The notes beneath the pieces were generated by a model that was not told where the DNA came from, ran no database searches, and saw only the letters and a program-made list of their open reading frames with translations. Below are positions 58,171 to 64,000 of a stretch of 64,000 bases of DNA, piece by piece; the stretch's first letter is position 1, and each line of letters opens with the position of its first letter. This stretch comes from Marinobacterium weihaiense (GTDB taxonomy: Bacteria; Pseudomonadota; Gammaproteobacteria; Pseudomonadales; Balneatricaceae), in assembly GCF_019061305.1 (NCBI RefSeq), contig NZ_JAHQZT010000011.1, forward strand, positions 35,202 to 99,201. The letters run 5' to 3'. The position numbers were made by a program, and so were the translations under genes.

Positions 58171-58590
58171 ATGCAGGTGATGAGCCTGGAGGCATTGCAG
58201 CAGTTTCTGCAGGAGCATTTTCCGCAGGGGGACCAATACGGCCGATTGGAAGCCGTGGGAGATGGCTGGGCCGATCTGCGCCTGGCCGTGGACGATGATC
58301 ATCTGCGACCGGGTGGCACCGTATCCGGTCCGACCATGATGGGGCTGGCCGATGTGGCGCTCTATGCCGCACTGTTGAGCCGGATCGGGCCGGTTCCTCT
58401 GGCCGTGACGATCAACCTCAACATCAACTTTCTGCGCAAGCCGCGCCCGGATGCCGACCTGCTGGCCCGGGCGGAAATGCTCAAGGTGGGCAAGCGACTG
58501 GGCGTGGGCGAAGTGTATGTGCGCTCGGATGGTGACGAGGATCCGGTGGCCCATGCCACCATCACTTACTCCATACCGGAGGCTCCATGA
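58171..58590 (+). CDS. PaaI-family hotdog thioesterase
   Basis: A 139-residue hotdog-fold acyl-CoA thioesterase. The central block LRPGGTVSGPTMMGLADVALYAAL corresponds to residues about 48-71 and contains the family GGxxxGP-type active-site pattern with an aspartate at ADVAL. The start is ATG 58171 with AAAGGAGG seven bases upstream. It overlaps the hydrolase gene by four bases. It probably hydrolyses aryl- or medium-chain acyl-CoA made by the upstream ligase, relieving CoA trapping. Confidence 0.88.
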   Translation: MQVMSLEALQQFLQEHFPQGDQYGRLEAVGDGWADLRLAVDDDHLRPGGTVSGPTMMGLADVALYAALLSRIGPVPLAVTINLNINFLRKPRPDADLLARAEMLKVGKRLGVGEVYVRSDGDEDPVAHATITYSIPEAP

Positions 58591-59396
58591 GCGCACTGAC
58601 TTGGCACGATGAGCGGGTGCAACTGACGGACGCGGTGGCCTTGCAGCTGCGCTGGGGGCGGCAGCCTTCGGGCGCCGGGCGACCGGTGATTGTGCTGCTG
58701 CATGAGGCTTTGGGCTGCATCGCCATGTGGAAGCGTTTCCCCGAACAGCTGGCCGCGGCCACCGGGCTGGATGTGCTGGTGTTCGAGCGTCGCGGCTACG
58801 GTGCGTCAACCCCGATCACGCTGCCGCGCCCGGATGATTACCTGCTGGAAGAAGGCGAGGTGTGGCTGCCGCTGCTGCTGGACCGGCTGGGACTGGAGCA
58901 GGTCATACTGTTCGGCCACAGTGACGGCGGCTCCATCGCCCAGATCGGGGCGGCCAGTTGCCCGGATCAGGTGGTGGCCATTGTGACGCTGGCGGCGCAT
59001 ATCTACGTGGATGCACTGACGTTGAACGGGATTGAAACGGCGGTCGAGCGTTATCGGACCACTGATCTGCCAGAGCGGCTGGCCCGCTATCATGGCGAGC
59101 GTACCGATCTGATCTTTCGGGCCTGGTCCGAAACCTGGCAGCGGCCCGCCTGTCATCAGGCACTGGATCTGCAGCCTCAGCTGGCGCGCATTCGCTGTCC
59201 GGCGTTGATCATGCAGGGCGATCGGGATGAGTACGGCGTGCCTGAACAGGTCACCGATGCCTGCGCCGGTATTGGCGCGACGGCACAGGCCTGTTTTATC
59301 GACGACTGCGGTCACGTGCCGCATCTGGAACGGCCGGAAGCGGTACTGCACCACACCCGACGGTTCCTTGATGAGGTCGGCTTGCTGGCGGGTTAG
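58587..59396 (+). CDS. Alpha/beta hydrolase
   Basis: A 269-residue alpha/beta-hydrolase-fold enzyme. The oxyanion region is VIVLLHEALGCIAMW, the nucleophile elbow is LFGHSDGGSIAQIG (Ser), the acid is in MQGDRDEYGVP, and the histidine is in DDCGHVPHLERPEA. It could act as an esterase or C-C hydrolase in the same pathway. It is coupled to the thioesterase gene by an ATGA overlap. Its stop overlaps the stop of the convergent response-regulator gene by four bases. Confidence 0.88.
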   Translation: MSALTWHDERVQLTDAVALQLRWGRQPSGAGRPVIVLLHEALGCIAMWKRFPEQLAAATGLDVLVFERRGYGASTPITLPRPDDYLLEEGEVWLPLLLDRLGLEQVILFGHSDGGSIAQIGAASCPDQVVAIVTLAAHIYVDALTLNGIETAVERYRTTDLPERLARYHGERTDLIFRAWSETWQRPACHQALDLQPQLARIRCPALIMQGDRDEYGVPEQVTDACAGIGATAQACFIDDCGHVPHLERPEAVLHHTRRFLDEVGLLAG

Positions 59397-60001
59397 GGTG
59401 CCAGCCGGCTGTGCATCTGCACCAGCTGCGCCAGACTCTCGGCCTGCATCTTGCTCATCACCCGTGAACGGTGCACTTCCACCGTTTTCGGGCTGATGCC
59501 GAGCGTTTCGGCAATTTCACGGTTGGACTTGCCGGTCACCACCAGTGCCATCACCTCGCGCTCGCGGCGGCTCAGGCGTTCATGGTGTTCACGCAGTTCC
59601 TGCTCTTCACTCCACTGGTTGAAGCGTTCATCCGCTTCCTGCATGGCGCGGTCGACCAGTTTCAGCAGTACATCATCGTCAAACGGCTTCTCCAGAAAAT
59701 CCAGCGCGCCGTTCTTCATGGCGGCAACGGCCATGGGTACGTCGCCGTGGCCGGTCAGGATGATCACCGGCAGGCGGATATCACGTTCCTGCATGATCTG
59801 CTGCAGCGCCAGGCCGTTAATCTCCGGCATGCGCACATCCAGTAGCATGCAGCCGGGGCGCTGATCGTAGTGGTCGAGAAACGCCTGTGCCGAGGCATAA
59901 CTTTCAATGGTGTACGACGTGGACTCCAGCAGCCACTGGACCGACTCGCGGAAGTCCGCGTCGTCGTCAATGATGAAAACGGTTGCGTTACTGATACTCA
60001 T
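59393..60001 (-). CDS. FixJ/StyR-type response regulator
   Basis: A 202-residue NarL/FixJ-family regulator. The receiver has DDDADFRESV, phospho-acceptor CMLLDVRMPEING, the switch threonine ILTGHGDV and lysine FLEKPF. A C-terminal LuxR-type helix-turn-helix reads GKSNREIAETLGISPKTVEV. It overlaps its kinase gene by four bases. By position it likely controls the two acyl-CoA ligase units flanking it, as StyR or TodT-type regulators do for aromatic catabolism. Known alternatives are FixJ-like control of respiration and AgmR/ErbR-like control of alcohol or acetate use. Confidence 0.9.
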   Translation of the reverse strand: MSISNATVFIIDDDADFRESVQWLLESTSYTIESYASAQAFLDHYDQRPGCMLLDVRMPEINGLALQQIMQERDIRLPVIILTGHGDVPMAVAAMKNGALDFLEKPFDDDVLLKLVDRAMQEADERFNQWSEEQELREHHERLSRREREVMALVVTGKSNREIAETLGISPKTVEVHRSRVMSKMQAESLAQLVQMHSRLAP

Positions 60002-61515
60002 ACCTGCCCCTTGAGCGGGAGTTGAAAATGGAAACGGGTACCCTGCTCGTGATCACTCTCGACCCACAGGCGGCCGGAATGACTTTCTATAATTGTATGC
60101 GAAATCGACAGCCCCATGCCGAGGCCGTTCTCCTTCGAGGTGGAGAAGGGCTCAAACAGAGTCGCCTGCTGCGCCTCGCTGATGCCGGGCCCGCGGTCCG
60201 CCACGGTGACCAGCAGACGCCGGCCCTCGATGCGGGTGCAGATCTTAACCGGCCGGGGATGTAATTGACACTCGCCGTAGGCTTCGATGGCATTGCGGAT
60301 CAGGTTGAGTAGCACCTGCTCGATCTGCAAGCGGTCGGCCTCGATCACCGGATTGGACTCATCCAGCTCGAATTCGAAGCGAATATCATGGTCGATCGCT
60401 TCCTGATTCAGAAAGCGGGTCACTTCCACGCAGGTCTCGTTGATCGGAAAGGCCACGCGCTGAAACTCGGTGCGGCGCACGAAATGGCGCATGCGCTTGA
60501 TGATTTCCGAGGCGCGCCGAGCCTGGGTTGAAATCAGTTCCATGGCACGGGTCACCTGGCTGACCTCGGTGATCTGGCCGTCATCCAGGCGGCGGAAGGT
60601 GCCGTTGCAGTAGTTGATGATGGTCGCCAGCGGCTGGTTGAGCTCATGGGCCAGCTCGGTGGCCATTTCACCGACCGACAGCACCCGCGACATGTGCGCC
60701 ATTTCCAGCTGCTGGCGCTTGGCCTTTTCCTCGGCCTGACGCTTGAGGGTGATGTCGCGGGCGATGATCGAGTAATACTCCACCTGCATGTTCTCGGCCC
60801 GGTTGCGGTGGGCGATCACCTCACGGATCTCGGCCACCCGCCCCGGATTGCCGGCCGGGTACAGCGGAATGCTGCCGTACCAGGTGCCGTACAGAGCTGC
60901 GTGCTGCAGGGCCGGCTCGACCAGCGTATGCAGGATCTCCTGTGGAAACAGCTGGTTGAGGTAGAACACCGCCAGATTCTCGCGCTCGGCCCCCAGCGTG
61001 CGGTAGGCCGTCTCGTTCATGTAGGTCAGCTGCAGGCTGCGGTGGTTACAGAACAGAATCATGTCCGATGAGGCTTCTACCACGCGGGCCAGGCGACGCG
61101 TGGCCTGCTGTGCCAGCTCGCGCTCGGTCACGTCACGCGATACGCAGATGATTTCCTGCGGCGTGCCGTCTTCGTCACGAATGGTGCGGCTGGTGGTTTC
61201 CAGCCAGATGTAATGGCCGTCGCGGTGCTGAAAACGGTACACGTTGGTGTACATGCCGCGCCGGTATCGCACCGATTCAGCGCGTTTCTTCAGATTGTCG
61301 GCATCATCGGGGTGGAACAGGTCATAACCGGGCGTCCCGATGATCTCCTCGGGCCGGTAGCCCAGCACGCGCTCGATGGCCGGATTGACATCAATGAAGG
61401 TCCACTCGGGCGTCGGCGTGTGCCGCGAGATCATGTCGGTGGACTGCTCGGCCAGCAGACGGTAACGATCCGCCTCCTGCAGGCAGCGCTTGAGTTCCTG
61501 CTCCAATGGTCGCAT
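59998..61515 (-). CDS. PAS-containing sensor histidine kinase (FixL-like)
   Basis: A soluble 505-residue kinase with no membrane segments. Two PAS domains (about 15-135 and 145-265) are followed by HisKA with phospho-acceptor ELAHELNQPLATI and an HATPase with NLIRNAIEAY, DRGPGI and GLGMGLSIS. The PAS domains are of the FixL/TodS kind and may sense a small molecule or redox state in the cytoplasm; no haem ligand can be asserted. It is divergent from the second acyl-CoA ligase gene, with GTGTAATAA repeats in the gap. Confidence 0.9.
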   Translation of the reverse strand: MRPLEQELKRCLQEADRYRLLAEQSTDMISRHTPTPEWTFIDVNPAIERVLGYRPEEIIGTPGYDLFHPDDADNLKKRAESVRYRRGMYTNVYRFQHRDGHYIWLETTSRTIRDEDGTPQEIICVSRDVTERELAQQATRRLARVVEASSDMILFCNHRSLQLTYMNETAYRTLGAERENLAVFYLNQLFPQEILHTLVEPALQHAALYGTWYGSIPLYPAGNPGRVAEIREVIAHRNRAENMQVEYYSIIARDITLKRQAEEKAKRQQLEMAHMSRVLSVGEMATELAHELNQPLATIINYCNGTFRRLDDGQITEVSQVTRAMELISTQARRASEIIKRMRHFVRRTEFQRVAFPINETCVEVTRFLNQEAIDHDIRFEFELDESNPVIEADRLQIEQVLLNLIRNAIEAYGECQLHPRPVKICTRIEGRRLLVTVADRGPGISEAQQATLFEPFSTSKENGLGMGLSISHTIIESHSGRLWVESDHEQGTRFHFQLPLKGQV

Positions 61516-61555
61516 GCCGTATCCTTATCGTTAGGGTGGCGTGTGCCTGAGCACC

Positions 61556-61644
61556 GTGTAATAACGGGGCGGGGAGGGGCTGCAGGCATTGATCGGCGAC
61601 AATCTTATGACGTTTGCGTCCTATTGTGTAATAAGGGAAATTAC
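61556..61644. promoter_or_regulatory. GTGTAATAA direct repeats and a dyad upstream of the second ligase
   Basis: GTGTAATAA occurs at 61556-61564 and 61626-61634, each followed by a G-rich stretch. The second copy forms an inverted repeat with ATTAC (GTAAT 61628-61632, ATTAC 61640-61644). The gap between the kinase and ligase genes is where the FixJ-like regulator would bind. Confidence 0.45.
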
Positions 61645-61720
61645 GTATGATGAGGTTGACTGGAAGGAATCAAACCAACAGAGGATGGCTCCCCTCATTC
61701 AGGGTGGAGAGGACTTTATA

Positions 61721-63367
61721 ATGACAATGAATGACCATAATCCTTATGCGCTTGGGCTCGATCAGAACCCGGCCAACTACGCAACACTTTCACCCCTCAG
61801 TTTTATCGCCCGCACCGCTTTTGTTTACCCTGAACGCACCGCCGTCGTTCACCATCAGGTGCGCCGCAACTGGGCTGAAACCTACCGCCGCTGCCGCCAG
61901 CTGGCCAGTGCCCTGACCCATCGTGGCATCGGCAAGGGTGACACCGTGGCCGTGATGGCCCCCAACCTGCCAGAAGTGTTCGAAGCGCATTTCGGCGTGC
62001 CCATGGCCGGTGCGGTGCTCAATGCGCTCAACATCCGTCTGGATGCCGAGGCCATCGCGTTCATTCTGCAGCACGGCGAAGCCAAGGCGATCATTGTAGA
62101 CCGCGAATTCTCGGAAGTGATCGCGCGGGCCATCAAGATTGCGCGCATCAACCCGGTCGTCATCGACATTGATGACGCTTCGTACGAAGGCGGCGAGCTG
62201 ATCGGTGAAATGGATTATGAGGCATTCATTGCCAAGGGCGATCCCGAATTTGAATGGGCGCTGCCGGAAGATGAGTGGGACGCCATCACCCTGAACTATA
62301 CCTCCGGTACCACCGGCGACCCCAAGGGCGTGGTGTATCACCACCGTGGCGCCTACCTCAATGCCGTCAGCAACGTGATGTCCTGGGATATGGGCGACGC
62401 CCCGGTTTACCTGTGGACACTGCCGATGTTCCACTGCAACGGCTGGTGTTTCCCCTGGTCCGTGGCGGCGGCTGCCGGCGTGAACGTCTGCCTGCGTCAT
62501 GTCCGCGCCGATGACATCTATGCGCTGATCAAGGAAGAAAAGGTTGACCACTTCTGTGGCGCGCCGATCGTGCTCAACATGCTGAACAACGCCTCTGACG
62601 AGATGAAGGCCGGCATCAACCACCAGGTGAAGGTGATGACCGCCGGTGCCGCGCCGCCCGCATCCGTCATCGAAGGCATGGAAAACATGGGCTTCGCCGT
62701 GACGCACGTATACGGTCTCACCGAAACCTATGGCCCCTGCGTGGTCTGTGCCTGGCACGACAAGTGGGACGAGCAGCCGATCAACGAACGTGCCCGCCTC
62801 AAATCACGCCAGGGCGTGAAGGCCCCGATGCTGGAAGGCCTGATGGTCGCCAACCCGCAAACCATGGAGCCGGTGCCCCAGGATGGTGAAACCATCGGCG
62901 AAATCATGATGAGCGGCAACCTGGTGATGAAGGGGTATCTTAAAAACCCGAGCACCACCGACAAGGCCTTCGAGGGTGGCTGGTTCCATTCCGGCGACCT
63001 GGCCGTGTGGCATGCCGATGGCTACGTGGAGATCAAGGACCGTTCCAAGGACATCATCATTTCCGGCGGCGAAAATATCTCCAGTATCGAGGTGGAAGAT
63101 GTGCTCTATCGACACCCGGCCGTTATGGAAGCCGCCGTGGTTGCCCAGCAGGATGAGAAGTGGGGCGAAGTGCCTTGCGCCTTCGTGACCCTGAAAGCCG
63201 ATGCCCGTGGCACCGTCACCGAAGAGGACATCATCCAGTTCTGCCGCGAAAGCATGGCACGCTTCAAGGCGCCCAAGCGCGTCGTTTTCTGTGACCTGCC
63301 GAAAACCTCAACCGGCAAGATCCAGAAATTCGTGCTGCGCTCCCAGGCCAATGGTGAAGATGCCTGA
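61721..63367 (+). CDS. Acyl-CoA synthetase (medium-chain/DmdB-like)
   Basis: A 548-residue adenylate-forming ligase. The P-loop is YTSGTTGDPKGVVYHHRG, the adenine motif is YGLTETYGP, the hinge is DRSKDIIISGGENISSIE, and the catalytic lysine is in PKTSTGKIQKF. The type includes AlkK-like fatty-acyl ligases and DmdB methylmercaptopropionate-CoA ligases of marine bacteria. The chosen ATG at 61721 has GGAGAGG nine bases ahead and gives MTMNDHNPYALGLDQN, matching family N-termini; a longer frame from 61589 lacks support. It is divergent from the FixL-like kinase gene and ended by a strong terminator. Confidence 0.9.
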   Translation: MTMNDHNPYALGLDQNPANYATLSPLSFIARTAFVYPERTAVVHHQVRRNWAETYRRCRQLASALTHRGIGKGDTVAVMAPNLPEVFEAHFGVPMAGAVLNALNIRLDAEAIAFILQHGEAKAIIVDREFSEVIARAIKIARINPVVIDIDDASYEGGELIGEMDYEAFIAKGDPEFEWALPEDEWDAITLNYTSGTTGDPKGVVYHHRGAYLNAVSNVMSWDMGDAPVYLWTLPMFHCNGWCFPWSVAAAAGVNVCLRHVRADDIYALIKEEKVDHFCGAPIVLNMLNNASDEMKAGINHQVKVMTAGAAPPASVIEGMENMGFAVTHVYGLTETYGPCVVCAWHDKWDEQPINERARLKSRQGVKAPMLEGLMVANPQTMEPVPQDGETIGEIMMSGNLVMKGYLKNPSTTDKAFEGGWFHSGDLAVWHADGYVEIKDRSKDIIISGGENISSIEVEDVLYRHPAVMEAAVVAQQDEKWGEVPCAFVTLKADARGTVTEEDIIQFCRESMARFKAPKRVVFCDLPKTSTGKIQKFVLRSQANGEDA

Positions 63368-63412
63368 TCAGACATGCACGGCAAACTTCTGTCTGCCTGA
63401 TGCATAAATAAG

Positions 63413-63446
63413 CACCCCGCATGGTCCAGCCTGCGGGGTGTTTTGT
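63413..63446 (+). terminator. Rho-independent terminator after the acyl-CoA ligase
   Basis: CACCCCGCA (63413-63421) pairs perfectly with TGCGGGGTG (63432-63440) and is followed by TTTTGTAT. Confidence 0.92.
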
Positions 63447-63453
63447 ATATGGG

Positions 63454-63476
63454 AAGGGCTACTGCTTTTAGCCCTT
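63454..63476. repeat. Inverted repeat in the gap before the sigma-54-driven unit
   Basis: AAGGGCT (63454-63460) pairs with AGCCCTT (63470-63476). It sits about 105 bases upstream of the -24/-12 promoter, a distance suited to an enhancer-type activator site. A second, weaker terminator is the alternative. Confidence 0.4.
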
Positions 63477-63578
63477 AGCAGACATTAGGGGCTGATGATA
63501 AAGATGTAACTCCGGGATCAGTTAGTCAAAAGCCTCGACCCAGAAGACTACCGATACTCTCCTTGCCCGCCAAAATCC

Positions 63579-63594
63579 TGGCATAGATTGTGCT
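63579..63594 (+). promoter_or_regulatory. Sigma-54 (-24/-12) promoter near the right edge
   Basis: TGGCATAGATTGTGCT has GG at 63580-63581 and GC at 63592-63593, exactly ten bases apart, and closely resembles the TAXI operon promoter (both TGGCAT, then TGTGC). The predicted transcript start near 63605 is just upstream of the AAGGAG ribosome site at 63617-63622. Confidence 0.7.
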
Positions 63595-63629
63595 TTATCA
63601 ACATGAAGATTACCTGCAAGGAGCGCAAT

Positions 63630-63926
63630 ATGATCATTCAGTCCGGCTATAACGTGTTGACCTATAATGATCTTCAATCATCCGCAGGCGGCAAGCAAAG
63701 CGGCAATGTTCTGCCTGCCACTGATGCCGATACGGCAAAATATGCCGATCAGAGAAAAGATACCCGCGAAGTGCATGCGCTCAAAGATGCTGAGCCTGAT
63801 AGCGACGGCCTAAAACGCTATAGCCTGCCTTCTTGGATGTCGAACTTTATGCCGCCCATGAATGATGTGAGCCTGTCATCACAGGCAATTCAGGAGACAC
63901 GTACCTATCTGTCAAGTCCCGCATGA
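63630..63926 (+). CDS. Hypothetical 98-residue protein
   Basis: I do not recognise this protein. It begins MIIQSGYNVLTYNDLQSSAG, is polar and apparently disordered through the middle (rich in Asp, Lys, Ala), and ends with a more ordered LPSWMSNFMPPMNDV block and a short helix. There is no signal peptide or membrane segment. The ATG at 63630 has a strong AAGGAG at an ideal distance and a -24/-12 promoter close upstream, so it is clearly expressed. Its stop overlaps the next start by four bases. Confidence 0.75.
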   Translation: MIIQSGYNVLTYNDLQSSAGGKQSGNVLPATDADTAKYADQRKDTREVHALKDAEPDSDGLKRYSLPSWMSNFMPPMNDVSLSSQAIQETRTYLSSPA

Positions 63927-64000
63927 TTATAAGGTCGCTTTTTAAAAAGTTCCGGATGGGTTTTATGCCACTCCTTCATCGCCATGATGGGTGGTTTGGA
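63923..64000 (+). CDS. Start of an unknown gene, coupled to the 98-residue protein
   Basis: The ATG at 63923 overlaps the preceding TGA (ATGA), and the frame stays open to the end of the window. It gives MIIRSLFKKFRMGFMPLLHR and then a few more residues. Other in-frame ATGs at 63956 and 63965 are possible starts. Too little is visible to assign a family. The coupling indicates a functional partner of the upstream protein. Confidence 0.5.
   Translation, partial: MIIRSLFKKFRMGFMPLLHRHDGWFG

Noticed and set aside
56444..58372. 642-codon minus-strand frame
   Set aside because: Antisense of the acyl-CoA synthetase, with His/Arg/Gln-rich shadow composition.

Overview
The window is ordinary, gene-dense chromosome of a GC-rich gammaproteobacterium. 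RapA, a TrpI-type regulator divergent from trpBA, a sigma-54 regulated TAXI-TRAP uptake system, YihY/WrbA/DUF2069 neighbours and many c-di-GMP enzymes suggest a marine, Oceanospirillales- or Marinobacterium-like heterotroph. This placement is inference from gene content only. I saw no rRNA, tRNA, CRISPR array, IS element or prophage.

Layout. 1-3.4 kb: end of an amino-acid:sodium symporter, then aspA-ansA (asparagine to aspartate to fumarate). 3.4-5.1 kb: stand-alone prephenate dehydratase and trmH. 5.1-13.2 kb: a coherent uptake and catabolic module made of a DctB/DctD-like two-component system, a well-formed -24/-12 promoter, a TAXI receptor, a fused TRAP permease and L-2-hydroxyglutarate oxidase. 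13.4-18.2 kb: a large GGDEF-EAL protein and a 2-hydroxyacid dehydrogenase. 18.2-25.6 kb: alaC with a remarkable structured leader, a membrane protein, a GDSL lipoprotein, a uracil-DNA glycosylase-like protein, rapA and a YjfB-like protein. 25.6-26.0 kb: two tiny minus-strand genes (a 39-residue lysine-rich peptide and a ribbon-helix-helix-like protein) behind a strong palindrome. 26.0-36.2 kb: a three-sensor-domain diguanylate cyclase, leuA divergent from an Lrp-type regulator, a LysR regulator, chrA, and a quinone/redox group (wrbA, glutathionyl-hydroquinone reductase-like, DoxX). 36.4-42.8 kb: topB, aldehyde dehydrogenase, a CHASE4 diguanylate cyclase and a LysR regulator. 42.8-47.4 kb: a tightly overlapping arsC-like, wrbA-like, DUF2069, SufS-SufE fusion operon, divergent from yihY and acylphosphatase. 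47.4-53.9 kb: trpI/trpBA, a CDF metal exporter, proS and a DUF523 protein. 54.1-63.4 kb: an aromatic/acyl-CoA region with a 3-hydroxybenzoate 4-monooxygenase-like flavoprotein, two acyl-CoA ligases, a hotdog thioesterase, an alpha/beta hydrolase and a FixL/FixJ-like pair. 63.6 kb to the end: a second sigma-54-type promoter driving an unknown 98-residue protein translationally coupled to a gene that runs off the window.

The best candidates for something undescribed are the approximately 150-nt multi-helix RNA between the divergent promoter and alaC, the ribbon-helix-helix/lysine-rich micro-operon, the sigma-54-driven unknown pair at the right edge, and the repeated dyads between leuA and the Lrp-type gene. 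All structures and motifs were read by eye. No folding, alignment or database search was run.
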